64,000 bases of DNA. It comes from Ostrinia nubilalis. Its lineage: Eukaryota; Arthropoda; Insecta; Lepidoptera; Crambidae. The notes beneath the pieces were generated by a model that ran no database searches, had not been told where the DNA came from, and worked only from the letters and a program-made list of their open reading frames with translations. Both the position numbers and the translations under genes were made by a program. Location: assembly GCF_963855985.1 (NCBI RefSeq), contig NC_087106.1, positions 8,105,001 to 8,169,000 of the forward strand, read 5' to 3'. Below are positions 39,301 to 45,732 of the stretch, piece after piece. The first letter of the stretch is position 1. Each line of letters opens with the position of its first letter.

Positions 39301-41553
39301 GTAACATTTGGAAGGTCTGGGTTATTGGCACGAAGGGGCTAACGTATGGAGAGCTTTGGTGAGGAAACATGGTTCTGGAAAGAATTGGAGTCTAGTTATA
39401 GGGATTTCAGGTTTTGTTTTGCATCTGTCCCTTTTTTAGCACTATGTATTAGACAAAAACAGTTAAGTATGTATACCACAATTATATGAAGCCCAATATA
39501 AAAAATATTTTTCGTCTTAGCCATATACTTAAAACATAATTCCAACTCAAGCATAATTATGTTATTTGATTAAACTGTGACTGGCTGAAGTGCAATAATG
39601 AACCATTAAAAATTAATTATCTCGATCAATTTCTGAATTCAGATTATAACCTTTTTTAATAATATAGATCTTGGTCGGCACTCACCAAATAGACTTGACG
39701 ATGTTGTGGCAGAGCTAGTGGCACCCCAAAGCCCTGTAGAGGCAGTTGTGCCCCCAAAACTAAAGCCACCCAGTCCACCGAGCCCAGTAGCGGCCGCTGT
39801 GGTGGTTGTCGCTCCGAAAGTTGGCACTGGATTAAAAATAACATTTATTAGCCAATAAAAACTGAATATTTTGTCAGTGTATAAATTATTGAGTGCTCTT
39901 TAATAGAAAATTCATAGAAAACTAATTGTTTTTTATTTAAGAGAAAAAATTATAAACAACCATAAAACTAGGAAATACAACAATAATCTTCTATCTTTGT
40001 AATTAGCTGTAGGTTGTTTACATAAAATTACCTTGTAGTTATAAAAATAATTAGCTGTAATTGTTTGACAATACAATCATGCTCATATTCATAAACATTA
40101 TTATGAGGTCTCACAGTACGCGTGGACGCACGAACTAATCACAGAGCTCTATTCAATGCTGTGCGTTCAATTTGCTGCTTCACTTCAGTAAGCATTGTTT
40201 GTGAATACGGGACGTCATACTCTGAAAGATACATTTTACAGTTAATTACAAACATAAAGATGTCTCACCAGCGGCTGTAGAAGTGCTGGCGCTTCCAAAG
40301 TTAAGGCCACCGGTGCCAAGCCCCGTGGCCCCAAATGCAGGAGTGCTTGTCGTGCCGAACGCTGGTGTGGTAGTGGCACCAAAGGCCGGAGTTGTAGTTG
40401 ATCCTAAAACAATTTAATTAAATAATGATTAAATTTTCAATCCTAAAACAAAAATAAATTAAAACAGAGTCTCTTCTGCATTAGCTATGCAGTGCAAGTG
40501 TAATGGGAGTATGTATGACTAAATTCATTGTTATGATTAAGTTCTGGCATAGTTCTATTCATGAATAAATAAATAAATAAAATAAATAGTATAATAATGA
40601 GTATTGCATAGTTATGGCAACAAGCAAACCAAGGTTCTATGAAATTAATAGATGGTTATAGTAGTCTAGTAACTTTAAGCCAAACTACTGCAATGGAACA
40701 AACCATAATGTTAATGCAGACTAGTTTGACTCGGCACAAATGCAAGCATATTACAACAATTACATTGAAGTTAATGTTTTGATCATTATTCTTTAATATA
40801 ATAATATGCATTGTGTGTACTATAACAAAGCAGAAATACTTCTTACCAAAGGTTGGAGCCGATGTCGCCCCGAATGTAGGTGCAGCTGAAGCAGCCCCAA
40901 AGGTTGGGGCACCTCCGAAGGCAGGTGTAGCTCCAAAACTAGGAGTAGTAGTCGCCCCAAAGGCCGGTGCAGTTGAAGTGGCGCCAAACGAAGTGTTAGC
41001 AGCGCCAAATGAGGTGTTAGCAGCGCCAAATGACGTGTTAGCCCCGCCAAATGACGTATTAGCGGCGCCAAACGCTGGTGTAGTGGTGGTGCCGAATGCA
41101 GGCGCTGAGGTCGCAGGCGTTGATCCAAAAAGACCAGTTGATGGCTGCGACGTCGCGGTTAAACCGAATCCGGGGGTTGCTGGTCTGTAGGAAAGAATTA
41201 ATGGTTAAATTGGCCCTAAAACGTGCTATTTACACCCTTGAACGAAGTTTATAGGATGGAAAACTAGTAAAGAACTGTTGTTAAAACATAAAGGTTTGAG
41301 GTTATTTTTTTACAAGGACAGTATTTTTTTTATTTCTCAAAATAAGATTGTCTTTGAATGAGATCCATAGCGAATGCTAATTATAAAAGAGCTTTGTTTT
41401 GTACATTTAGCAACATTTCACTTAAAATCCTACAAAATTGTGAAAGAAATCACAGGTAGTTAGTACTTACTTAGCCGCGCCAAAACTGAAGCCTCCTCCT
41501 CCAAGCCCAGTTGTTGCTGGGGCACTAGAAGGTGTCCCAAAAGAGAAAGACAT
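24212..41553 (-). CDS. Nup58: Nuclear pore FG-nucleoporin Nup58 (13 coding exons)
   Basis: Coding exons, 5' to 3' on the minus strand: 41553-41471, 41184-40847, 40403-40269, 39826-39686, 38398-38348, 38141-38073, 37562-37432, 36754-36604, 35634-35491, 29782-29624, 26321-26202, 25121-25038, 24330-24212. Phases agree throughout and total 1725 nt (574 residues plus TGA). Residues 1-233 carry about 23 FG motifs (SFG, AFG, TFG, LFG) in Ala/Thr/Ser-rich spacers. Residues of about 280-468 form a coiled-coil region. The tail ends GGFQLQKPPGKRTKQ. This order and length fit Nup58/p45 (vertebrate NUPL1, about 600 residues), which works with Nup54 and Nup62 in the central transport channel of the nuclear pore; that role is family knowledge. 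The start is the first ATG of the FG domain, directly before MSFSFG. Odd features: a Copia insertion 19 bp from the exon 10 acceptor, decayed copies of exon 10 in intron 10, and a tandem repeat over the 3' end. Confidence 0.93.
24737..24929. mobile_element. Palindromic MITE, 193 bp, 8-bp TSD (Nup58 intron 12)
   Basis: TIR GGCTTATTCCACTATTCCCC at both ends, flanked by the perfect duplication TAATGGCG (24729-24736, 24930-24937). Each arm contains two smaller hairpins (CCCCGTTGACAATCCCCGTC..., and TAGTGAACTTTTGTTCACTA). The terminus resembles that of the 4773-5258 MITE. Confidence 0.92.
25038..25121 (-). CDS. Nup58: Nup58 coding exon 12
   Basis: TGTACAG acceptor and GTAAGC donor. It encodes GNISQLAGPTPFTYLGSAV and SPFPAADASG. 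The length (84 nt) is a multiple of three. Confidence 0.87.
25254..25424. mobile_element. Short MITE-like inverted repeat (Nup58 intron 11)
   Basis: Imperfect arms of about 60 bp: ACATTGGGTA...TTGGCT..AAGTT at the left, and its inverse ending CCCAATGTATGGCGCC at the right. TSD not resolved. Confidence 0.55.
25490..25545. repeat. Repeat shared with 61724-61790
   Basis: AGGATCTACA-CTTGACCGCCA and CAACCAGTGAAGGTC occur in both places with few changes. Unknown dispersed repeat. Confidence 0.6.
25632..25962. mobile_element. MITE, TGAGTCA-TGCCTGA family, copy 1 (intron 11)
   Basis: Left end CCTGAGTCAGTGCCTGAAGT followed by ATGGGAGCGG. The right end is the inverse, CTGAGTCAATGCCTGAGGT. The second copy is at 37649-38010. 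Confidence 0.8.
26202..26321 (-). CDS. Nup58: Nup58 coding exon 11
   Basis: TTTACAG acceptor and GTAATT donor. It encodes NNSLDQILKDADGSRKKSK followed by DVSFGSAVLSDPRVAL, with one FG. The 40-codon length keeps phase 1. Confidence 0.88.
26819..27165 (-). repeat. RTE tail fragments split by a MITE (intron 10)
   Basis: The minus strand carries GTCCACTGCTGAACATAAGC next to CATCATCATC at 26822-26888, and GGCCGTCGGTCCACCTTGTG-like sequence at 27128-27165. Both belong to the RTE 3' end. The part between is the 26910-27091 MITE. Confidence 0.55.
26910..27091. mobile_element. MITE, ATCCACGAAGACG family, copy 1
   Basis: Left TATAGATCGTTTCATCCACG and inverted right TATAGATCATCCACGAAGAC. The interior matches the inverse of copy 2 (63579-63774). 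Confidence 0.82.
27260..27309 (-). pseudogene. Nup58 exon-10 copy E (truncated by MITE)
   Basis: Carries the donor GTGAGTG and the last about 50 nt of exon 10 (ATCCTCAAGGAGCCCGCCGC), then runs into the 27310-27513 MITE. It cannot be spliced as an exon. Confidence 0.85.
27310..27513. mobile_element. MITE, GAAACGCACCGAGCGCGG family, 5'-damaged copy
   Basis: The right end CCTACTCATTTGTATTTACT matches the complete copy at 34496-34706. The left end is cut and rearranged at the exon-10 fragment. The two halves GCATACGTAT...GCGCGC are inverted relative to each other. Confidence 0.75.
27521..27679. mobile_element. PIF/Harbinger-like MITE, TTA TSD
   Basis: TIR GGGCTATATTTCACCGGGAC at both ends, flanked by TTA on each side. 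The 3-bp TWA duplication suggests PIF/Harbinger mobilisation. Homologous to 46636-46813, whose duplication is TAA. Confidence 0.85.
27795..27915 (-). pseudogene. Nup58 exon-10 copy D
   Basis: 121 nt, with donor GTGAGTG intact, lacking the 15-nt AVHAQ segment and ending at the codon for M of MHESLVALAGRL. No acceptor follows upstream (AT-rich TTATCATAATTATCATA). Confidence 0.9.
27916..28290. repeat. Retroposon 3' tail with internal duplication
   Basis: Contains CGCCCGCGACTTCGTACG and TCCCGTGGGAATTT, and ends GTTTAGCCGTTTAGGCTGTG, CGTTGATATGTCA. These are hallmarks of a common moth LINE/SINE tail. The phrase TCTATCTTACGCGGTTTAGA occurs twice (about 27971 and 28110). Confidence 0.65.
28299..28419 (-). 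pseudogene. Nup58 exon-10 copy C
   Basis: 121 nt with the same 15-nt deletion and the same 5' truncation as copies A, B and D. One change gives LREYIL in place of LRKYIL. It is followed upstream, in gene sense, by an RTE tail instead of an acceptor. Confidence 0.9.
28420..28822 (-). pseudogene. RTE LINE C-terminal fragment between exon copies
   Basis: The minus strand reads RRIAKIKWQWAGHIARRADG-type sequence and RPPTRWTDDLVKVAG, and ends in a GAAC microsatellite at 28420. It is nearly identical to 29182-29585, as part of a duplicated block. Confidence 0.8.
28868..28988 (-). pseudogene. Nup58 exon-10 copy B
   Basis: 121 nt with donor GTGAGTG, the shared deletion and the shared truncation point. 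It is preceded in plus sense by the same CCTGGTTGATGGTGACACTC that adjoins the true exon. Confidence 0.9.
29057..29181 (-). pseudogene. Nup58 exon-10 copy A
   Basis: 125 nt: the shared deletion plus a private 4-nt insertion (AGTT in gene sense) that shifts the frame. Donor intact, no acceptor. Confidence 0.9.
29182..29590 (-). pseudogene. RTE LINE C-terminal fragment beside exon 10
   Basis: Same element piece as 28420-28822 with a few substitutions and a small deletion (ELVELMA replaces the HIARR region). It supports duplication of the unit: exon copy, RTE tail, exon copy. Confidence 0.8.
29624..29782 (-). CDS. Nup58: Nup58 coding exon 10 (intact copy)
   Basis: Acceptor ATCTTGCAG and donor GTGAGTG. 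It encodes ELTLGIRRMHESLVALAGRL, then QAVHAQVEAQKLQYLNLRKY, then ILKEPAAAFDPQPG, the last long helix of the core. It is the only copy of this exon that retains a splice acceptor and the 15-nt AVHAQ segment. The Copia 3' LTR ends 19 bp upstream of the acceptor. Confidence 0.93.
29802..29978 (-). repeat. Copia 3' LTR
   Basis: 177 bp, TG...CA termini (TGTTGTATTT to AAATTCATCA in minus sense). AATAAA on the minus strand at 29850-29845. Identical to 33230-33406. Confidence 0.93.
30101..30748 (-). CDS. Copia RNase H region (215 aa), out of frame with gag-pol
   Basis: Reads MHLAVVSRPDIMYGVSLVSR and then the RNase H block: YCDADFAKD, TTEAEFMAA and ENADIxT-like CTKEQFADVFTKAL. It overlaps the end of the 785-aa ORF by 19 bp in another frame. 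In intact Copia it is continuous with the RT, so the deletion removed the RT and changed the frame. The ATG is just the first Met after the junction, not a natural start. Confidence 0.9.
   Translation of the reverse strand: MHLAVVSRPDIMYGVSLVSRYLNCFDRTHWNVVKKIMKYLKETKDYGLCYKTSQQNQVEAYCDADFAKDTSTRKSLTGYVFIKNGAAITWATQRQQSVALSTTEAEFMAACSATKEALWLKRLLLDIGKFNQDSICLNIDNQSAICLIKNIDYHKRCKHIDVKYNFIKEKYVEKQIDLNYVCTKEQFADVFTKALPRDKFQYLRSKIGIKKLAHY
30730..33087 (-). CDS. Copia gag-protease-integrase ORF (785 aa)
   Basis: Residues 1 to about 200 form Copia-type gag. A CCHC knuckle CFVCNKYGHISKNC lies near residue 213. The protease motif WYIDSGAS is near 258. The integrase follows: HQ..H..C..C zinc region from about 390, then the D,D35E core with SDVCGPM, RSDNGTEY and QNGLAERMNRT. 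The ORF runs on through the integrase C-terminal part and an acidic linker, then ends at YNEAISYLCIWQW within a few codons of the deletion junction. The RT that should follow is absent. A complete gag plus integrase could in principle be used in trans by other copies. Confidence 0.95.
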   Translation of the reverse strand: MSSNNTMALIEKLTGRDNYPTWKFAVQTYLEHEELWCCITAKEPVDSRLDTKAKSKIILLVHPINYVHIQEAKTAREVWNNLAKAFDDNGLTRRVGLLRDLITTTLESCLNIEDYVNKIMTSAHKLRNIGFEVNDEWLGTLLLAGLPEVYQPMIMALESSGVRITADSVKTKLLQDVRNSESSALFVKNKGNQAQYVKQGQTFGKNKSGKGPRCFVCNKYGHISKNCKNKKKDAKSSENSDSGYVAVLSASTNNDSNWYIDSGASMHMTKHRDLLYDEILPPISTIRVANDMKLSVKACGKVNLNVVNTQGKIETIQVQNVLYIPELATNLLSVGQIINSGCKVEFDTQGCKVLNKTKKQVAAATKVNNMYRLNTPRALAYISATTENDCYLWHQRMAHLNFEDLKKMSESTGIKLENADKVTCVSCMEGKQTRFPFPSEGSRAKRKLELIHSDVCGPMEVPSLGGARYFVTFIDDYTRKVFVYLIKKKSEVFQKFQDFKAFAENQLDSTIKILRSDNGTEYLSNEFQNFLKKSGILHQTSAPYTPQQNGLAERMNRTLLERARCMLLNAKLQKQYWAEAMSTASYITNRCPTRVLSFATPEEMWSGKKPILTHMKVFGCEALVHVPKEKSKKWDTKAEKMIFVGYSEQTKGYRLLDPKTKKVLISRDVVFLENSVKQDYVLLPLSDSASRRKSEETVMNDTVISDYDTTESFDTTKDDSNNDFCSDECSQENIDKTEIMSGVTTRSKARMNKMQGNTYVCTDMSEEQVPQTYNEAISYLCIWQW
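33210..33229 (-). promoter_or_regulatory. Copia primer-binding site
   Basis: GGTTATGGGCCCAGGCCACC directly abuts the 5' LTR. The first 14 bases match the initiator-Met tRNA internal primer site known for Copia elements. Confidence 0.8.
33230..33406 (-). repeat. Copia 5' LTR
   Basis: Same 177-bp sequence as the 3' LTR, implying a very recent insertion. It should contain the element's promoter. Confidence 0.93.
33484..33672. mobile_element. MITE, AATGAGGG family, complete (189 bp)
   Basis: Near-perfect hairpin: AATGAGGGTTTTCGCGATTG at the left and its inverse at the right. A unique centre contains TGACATGACATTGACA. Same family and length as the copy inside element copy 2 (51071-51259). Confidence 0.9.
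33828..34078. mobile_element. MITE, GTCAATAGGGTATTTGCCAC family
   Basis: GTCAATAGGGTATTTGCCAC at the left, with the inverse GGTGGCAAATACCCTATTGAC at the right (one base longer than the left end shown). The interior has a (TC)n microsatellite at about 34004-34021. Confidence 0.8.
34424..34861. mobile_element. Outer MITE (AATGAGGGCTATCG), host to a nested MITE
   Basis: Ends AATGAGGGCTATCGTTTT and inverse AAAACGATAGCTCTCATT. GTTGGCGCCAC motifs lie near both arms. It is interrupted by 34496-34706. Confidence 0.7.
34496..34706. mobile_element. MITE, GAAACGCACCGAGCGCGG family, complete
   Basis: Left GAGTAAATACAAATGAGTAG, right the inverse. Both arms contain ACGCACCGAGCGCGGTTTGT. Nested in the 34424-34861 MITE. 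Relative of 27310-27513. Confidence 0.85.
34912..35123. mobile_element. MITE, GAGCACGTAGAATTT family, complete
   Basis: Arms of about 90 bp including GCACGTAGAATTTTGTC and AATGACCCCAAGCTACCCAT, inverted at the right. A half copy is at 47326-47435. Confidence 0.88.
35491..35634 (-). CDS. Nup58: Nup58 coding exon 9
   Basis: ATTCCAG acceptor and GTACGG donor. It encodes SAPPAYVKELISELEQQL and the helix FRRQMEVADKQMQ. The APPAYV..LV/LISELE pattern is characteristic of the Nup58 core. Intron 9, downstream, is 5.7 kb and contains the Copia insertion. Confidence 0.93.
36180..36525 (-). pseudogene. RTE LINE C-terminal fragment (intron 8)
   Basis: The minus strand reads LCDRIRNEEIRRRTKVTDIA, then GHIARRDDGRWGRKILEWRP and TRWTDDLVKVAGRAWMRAAQ. 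This is the best-preserved RTE tail in the window (116 codons open). It ends in CGAACGAACGA. Confidence 0.85.
36604..36754 (-). CDS. Nup58: Nup58 coding exon 8
   Basis: TTCCCAG acceptor. The donor is the unusual GTTAAT. It encodes an Ala/Arg/Glu-rich helix (LRLALSLSGEV, then RSAAAAALAAAEGAAREA) at the position of the second Nup58 helix. It is strongly GC-rich compared with its flanks. Phase fits exon 9. Confidence 0.85.
36810..37070 (-). mobile_element. tRNA-derived SINE (intron 7)
   Basis: On the minus strand the head reads GGCCGTTTGGTGTAGTGGTT (box A) and GGTCCCGGGTTCGATTC (box B), as in a tRNA-derived pol III promoter. The body ends in an (AAAT)n tail at 36810-36838. The tail region matches 14484-14640. 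It is not a functional tRNA: the cloverleaf is not closed by a matching acceptor stem. Confidence 0.8.
37432..37562 (-). CDS. Nup58: Nup58 coding exon 7 (start of coiled coil)
   Basis: TTGCAG acceptor and GTAATT donor. It encodes KLPNEISTTIDTFKEFVKKQ and a following helix with heptad-like spacing. The LPNE..TTIDTFK pattern is typical of the Nup58 core start. It ends in phase 0. Confidence 0.93.
37649..38010. mobile_element. MITE, TGAGTCA-TGCCTGA family, copy 2 (intron 6)
   Basis: Left CAGAGTCAAGTGTCTGAGGT followed by ATGGGA. The right end is the inverse, CTGAGTAAGTGCCTGAGGTA. A second MITE (37796-37978) is nested in it. Confidence 0.75.
37796..37978. mobile_element. MITE, CCCGTATTCACAAA family, copy 1 (nested)
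   Basis: Ends CCCGTATTCACAAATGATGC and inverse CCCGTATTCACAAACATTAC. The interior GCACAGCGTTGAATAGAGCT is shared with 40081-40211 and 44103-44250. Confidence 0.88.
38073..38141 (-). CDS. Nup58: Nup58 coding exon 6
   Basis: GTGCAG acceptor and GTGAGT donor. It encodes a Gly/Ser/Thr linker containing GLGGVAPSTGTGNAADVK, leading into the coiled-coil part. The length (69 nt) is a multiple of three. Confidence 0.88.
38348..38398 (-). CDS. Nup58: Nup58 coding exon 5 (51-nt microexon)
   Basis: Bounded by a TTTTTAG acceptor and a GTAATT donor. It encodes a Thr-rich 17-residue linker (TKLGTTTVTGTQPSTL). It is a multiple of three, so skipping it would keep the frame. Confidence 0.85.
38399..39685. 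other. Nup58 intron 4
   Basis: 1.29 kb. AT-rich, no coding exon found. A minus-strand ORF at 39161-39370 has no recognisable domain and breaks no splice logic. Confidence 0.5.
39686..39826 (-). CDS. Nup58: Nup58 coding exon 4
   Basis: AATCCAG acceptor and GTGAGTG donor. It encodes VPTFGATTTT, then GGFSFGG, then SSSLFG. Three FG motifs close the N-terminal FG domain. Confidence 0.92.
40081..40211. mobile_element. MITE, CCCGTATTCACAAA family, copy 2 (intron 3)
   Basis: Right end inverse CCCGTATTCACAAACAATGC. The left end is degraded (CTCATATTCATAAACATTAT). Shares the AGAGCTCTATTCAA interior. Confidence 0.8.
40269..40403 (-). CDS. Nup58: Nup58 coding exon 3
   Basis: TTTTAG acceptor and GTGAGA donor. 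It encodes four FG motifs (three PAFG and one NFG). Phase 1 on both sides keeps the frame. Confidence 0.92.
40847..41184 (-). CDS. Nup58: Nup58 coding exon 2 (FG-repeat exon)
   Basis: A CTACAG acceptor and a GTAAGA donor bound the exon. It encodes about 113 residues with 14 FG motifs, including four near-identical tandem units of the type AANTSFG. The antisense strand is also open here because of the biased composition; that reading is a shadow. Confidence 0.93.
41471..41553 (-). CDS. Nup58: Nup58 coding exon 1
   Basis: Begins with ATG at 41553 and encodes MSFSFGTPSSAPATTGLGGG followed by GFSFGAA, with two FG motifs. It is followed by a canonical GTAAGTA donor. It ends in phase 2 and joins exon 2 to complete a Lys codon. 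Confidence 0.9.
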
Positions 41554-41840
41554 TGTTGTAATCAACTAGATATACGATCCTTTTTGCAGTATCATCAAAT
41601 TGTTAAAAGAGGTCCAAAAAAACCAAAAAAGATCGGTTGACCAAGGAAGCCATAAAATTTGACAGCTAGCTAGCCAGCTGCCAAAGCCAATGTTGCCTGT
41701 TGACAATAAAAAAATGCGTTCCGTTCAGAAATTCTAGACGCAAATAACGGAATAACGTTATCAGTTATTGAAAACGCACATGTCAAAAGATGTCAAAGTG
41801 ACAAAATTCATTATTTTCTGATACCGAAAAAGCTGAAAAC
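41554..41840. promoter_or_regulatory. Putative bidirectional promoter, Nup58 / small ORF
   Basis: Only 287 bp separate the Nup58 start codon (minus) from the start of the divergent ORF (plus). No TATA box is obvious. This interval should hold both 5' UTRs and promoters. The role is inferred from layout alone. Confidence 0.5.
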
Positions 41841-42080
41841 ATGAATCATCTTTGTAACGGAGGTAATTTGATGAATTCATGTAGAATTATGTTTAAAACG
41901 ACTCCAGTAAATGTTGGCATACCTTGGAAGATGGTTCCATATCCGAAACGGGTGGATACTCTGAAACCGCCACCAGTGCTGCTTCCAGATGAACAATTCA
42001 ACAGGCTCATCACAGGCAACATGCGCCCCGAATCGTCAATTACAAAAAGTACTGAAATTGTTAGTTGTACTTTTGTTTAA
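41841..42080 (+). CDS. Small hypothetical protein (79 aa), divergent to Nup58
   Basis: An uninterrupted ORF starts 288 bp upstream of the Nup58 start codon on the other strand. Three early in-frame ATGs (41841, 41871, 41889) make the true start uncertain. The product is Pro-rich and basic in the middle (NVGIPWKMVPYPKRVDTLKP, then PPVLLPDEQFNRLITGNMRP). No transmembrane segment or signal peptide is evident. An AATAAA signal lies 57 bp after the stop, so a single-exon gene is plausible; the ORF could also be a first exon whose last codons are intronic read-through. I do not recognise the family. A small mitochondrial or ribosome-associated protein is possible from the basic, Pro-rich character, but that is speculation. 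Confidence 0.5.
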   Translation: MNHLCNGGNLMNSCRIMFKTTPVNVGIPWKMVPYPKRVDTLKPPPVLLPDEQFNRLITGNMRPESSITKSTEIVSCTFV

Positions 42081-42136
42081 TTTTGATTTTCGGGCAAACG
42101 AGGAACATTATATTTTGCTTTCGTTTTTTACCCTTG

Positions 42137-42142
42137 AATAAA
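42137..42142 (+). terminator. AATAAA polyadenylation signal
   Basis: A perfect AATAAA lies 57 bp downstream of the stop of the 79-aa ORF, in AT-rich sequence. Confidence 0.45.
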
Positions 42143-42659
42143 AGTATATTTTTAAACTATTTCCTGGTATTATATCTTCTAATCCTCCAAAACATAATCG
42201 TAATCAAATTAATTAGTAATCAAAGTAGCAATTTGAATCAGCAGATACACTTTGTTTTTAATATAAGGTTTACAGTAAAACGACATCTACACTACGTTAA
42301 CAAAACTAACTAGGTACTATTGAATAACCCTCCTGGCGCATTCGGGTAAAAAGGCCGTCTAAACTGACTACCTACCTGATTTTTGAAAGATTGTAGAGAT
42401 GTCGTTTTTTCCTTAATTTGCAAGAAAGAATAACCTAAATACAGATTCCTCAGATTTCTACAATAAATAAAAAGACATCAACCCATTCTTGAGTTTTGAG
42501 CTGAGCAACACAATTTTTTAAATTATTAACCTATTTATCAATAAATCATATCATATTGTATGTAATGTAGGTACCTACTTAGGTATGTTATTTTTTTATG
42601 GAGGAGGTAGGTTTATGCACATTTTCATAATTAGGTACACCATCCACCTTTGACGTCGA
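42143..42659. other. Intergenic, nothing recognised
   Basis: AT-rich; no supported feature. Confidence 0.3.
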
Positions 42660-42790
42660 ATAGGTATTATAATCAAATGGATGCAGGCAGCTACCAGCCG
42701 GGCGATGTGGAAATCATTGGAGGAGGCCTATGCATATGTTCAGCAGTGGACGTCATGTGGCTGAGAATGATGATGATGATGATGATGATT
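42660..42790 (+). pseudogene. RTE tail, ATG-repeat type
   Basis: TGGATGCAGGCAGCTACCAG, GATGTGGAAATCATTGGAGG and AGCAGTGGACGTCATGTGGC, then (GATGAT)n. It is the last about 100 bp of the RTE 3' end. Confidence 0.8.
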
Positions 42791-44102
42791 TTATTCAAAA
42801 CCATTTAATTATATTTAACTAGGAAGCTACTCTACATCCTTCTATTATGGAAGTGATTTTGTAATGTATACCTAAGCATTTCAATTATTTGAGGCAATAT
42901 CGGCAGTGCTCGATCGCTACAACAACGTCTCAACTTAAATTAAATTCTTAGTAAGGGGATCTTGTTTGAGAACCGTTTCAGTTTCAGTATAACCACTGCC
43001 TTCTGCTTTGGCCGCCTTGTGGATTGTTGTTTTGTTTAAGGCTTCTGCGCTCGGGATTGAAAATAAATTAGCCGTGTACCTTTATAAAACAAAGTTAGCA
43101 TTATTTTATTAATTTCCAGTGAAGCACCGGAAGTAACATGTTATCCAGGCCAATGGAGACTAGAAATTTTGTAAATAAAGTATGGTAAAAATCGACCCTA
43201 TAACATCGGTTGAACTGTCCCATTTAAATTACTTCATTTGAAATCACAGGCCACTGAATGCATACAGTGATTCTTCATCAATTTGACTGCATAAGGGGCC
43301 TTTTACATTGAAACTTTTTGGAGCGATACAAACAAACGCGATTCAGTCGCTTTCGCGATGCAGTCGCTGCAAAAGTTGCAATGTGTAAACTGCCTATGTT
43401 GGAAAAATTGCTAGTTTCTATACACTCGGACGTGGGTAAATGTTCCCAAACACCATCAACTTGCATTACACCACCCGTTGTATATTCAGGGTTGCCAGTC
43501 TTCCGCCCAAAAATACGCGACTCTGTTTTAAATTTGCAACTCGCTCCGTACATTTTACGACGGTGGCCGAGGTGACGTGACCTTTTGAGGTATCGCCAAT
43601 TTGGCCGAATAAAGTTGTATCTAGTGATGTTATATGATAGACAATATGTAGTATGTTATCGATAACTTGCCCGAGGACGAATAAGTAGGCAGCGTATCTG
43701 TGGCTAACACCTTATTCGACCACTTGCGAATAATTTTGGAAAATTTTGGAATATTCATCTACAAAATAATAAATAGGTACGCATTGTCTTAATAGGTTAA
43801 GTCTATTTTTTGGCCGTTCATTACCCGTTTATCAAAACCATGGCACGGCATCCACAAGTAGGATAATAAGGACAGACATCATTGGCTCATCGCAACATTA
43901 GGCACATTATCCGTCCACTAATCTGCAAAGTTCGTATCAGTGAGTTTGCCAGTGCCCGCATGACCCTAGTTGTTAGGCTGAAGAATGTCTGTTAGCGCTG
44001 CTTTTTCATGTTTACTGTCACTGCTCTTTTTATCAAAGAAACTGCTTCACTCGACACACGAGATCCTGAAAAAAACATAAGAATTAAGTAAGTTGTCTTA
44101 CG
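42791..44102. other. 1.3 kb without recognised feature
   Basis: A plus-strand ORF at 43318-43575 and its antisense partner have no recognisable domain. Likely non-coding or old repeats. Confidence 0.3.
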
Positions 44103-44250
44103 CTCGTATTCACAAATATTACTTGAGGTGAGGAGGAGGTCTCACGGTGCACGTCGACGCACAGGGTGACACGAACCAATCACAGCTCTATTCAACATTG
44201 TGCGTTCGATTTGCTGCTTCACTTAAGCAAGCATCGTTTGTGAATACGGG
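44103..44250. mobile_element. MITE, CCCGTATTCACAAA family, copy 3
   Basis: Left CTCGTATTCACAAATATTAC, right inverse CCCGTATTCACAAACGATGC. Same GAGCTGTGATTGG-type interior as copies 1 and 2. Confidence 0.85.
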
Positions 44251-44548
44251 TTAATAAATTCAAATTATCTTCACCACGCAATATCGAATGGTACAGCATC
44301 ACTATGTATCCAAGGTCATAAACCGCCCAAAGACCGCTACGCACTTGTTTATCGGCTCGAACCACTTCGGTTTTATCGACAATAAAAGCTGCGAATGTCT
44401 AGGGCAATCTGCCGCGACCTCTCCTATTTACAGAGCTTTAACTAGGATAGGAAAAGAATTACAAACGAAAGGCTTTCGGTGATTGAACGACCGATGTCTA
44501 TGGCGTGACAAATTGTGAGCGTTTGGTCCAGCATTAAGGACGTAGCTC

Positions 44549-44734
44549 ATTTATCAACATGGAAAGGGATCGTAACCGTATCAATTCAAGGCGGTCAGTA
44601 TTATTTGTATGAAACTCCATACTGGAAAGCACACTTATCCGTACAGTAAACGCCTCGCTTCGCGATCACGCGAACGGCGATGACAGCTCGCGAAAGGCGA
44701 TACGGTGTTCATCCCTTTCCGAGTTGATAAGTCT
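44549..44734. mobile_element. MITE-like inverted repeat (GGAAAGGGAT)
   Basis: TTATCAACATGGAAAGGGAT at the left; at the right the inverse of TTATCAACTCGGAAAGGGAT. Centre rich in TCGCG. No TSD seen. Confidence 0.65.
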
Positions 44735-45732
44735 GCTATGAGCTTTAGGATCATTTTTAGGGTTCCGAAAATTTATAAAGATACAGAACACAAAATCACA
44801 CTCGTCTGCCGGTCTAATCACCTGTCAAAGGCAATTTTCTATCAGATGTAATCATTGAACAGGATTAAGACGACGATTTAGCGTAGCAATGGGCAACTCT
44901 ACAAAAGAGCACCTGTTTGCATTTTAGTTAATAATATATTATCGGTTTCTATTGTAGTTAAAAGTGTTTAATAGTTCGTGTGCCGGTACCGTTTTTTGGT
45001 AAAAATAAAGTTTCCATCTTTATTTCAATTAATAAACGCAATCTTCTCCGAAAGCGATTCTCGTCCTTAACGTAGGCACTTCGTGTTGACAGAACGAATC
45101 TCATCAAGCAATCGTTTCTCGTCGGAGTCGGCACCAAACTCCATCCCAATTTTTCGTGATAGAAGCCTGGAGTTGTTTACATACAATCACGGAGGTTTTA
45201 ACGATCAATATTTATTCGTTTTCCCATCTACGGAAATGTAGAGATCCGATTCTGAACGATTCTGCGAGTACGAAATCGATTAAGAGCACTTTCTGATTGT
45301 GGACGTAATAGATTTGCATATTTCTTTTGTTAGTTTTTGAAGCGATAATGTCGTCCTACCAATAGTTGTCTCAGGCAGAAATCACGTGGTGGGTAGATAG
45401 ATTAGATACCTAAGCTTGGCGCATAGGCCGGTCACCAATTCAAGGAGTTCCATATAACTTTCTGCAGTACGCATACCGCATATCAGGTATGCGTACCTAA
45501 AGCATTATGATCACATTAAAAGGGTAGTGTTCTTTCTGTATAATGTATTTGACATTGTCAATAAAAAACCCATCGATAATTCGCGTGGGCCTTAACAACC
45601 GAGGCGTCGGTCTTTACGAGCCTGTCTGTCAATTCATGGCAAAAGGGTTATCGACATTTTTATTTCGTCCTTTTAACTTTTGTTTCAGAAAGGCGCATGA
45701 CCTTTCTCGAGGCTCCTTTGATTTGGTGTTTT
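44735..45732. other. Intergenic, nothing recognised
   Basis: Short ORFs only, with no domains. No repeat termini recognised. Confidence 0.3.

Noticed and set aside
40813..41190. 125-codon plus-strand ORF with PNVGA/PKVGA repeats
   Set aside because: Antisense of Nup58 exon 2. The repeated composition of the FG exon leaves the other strand open.
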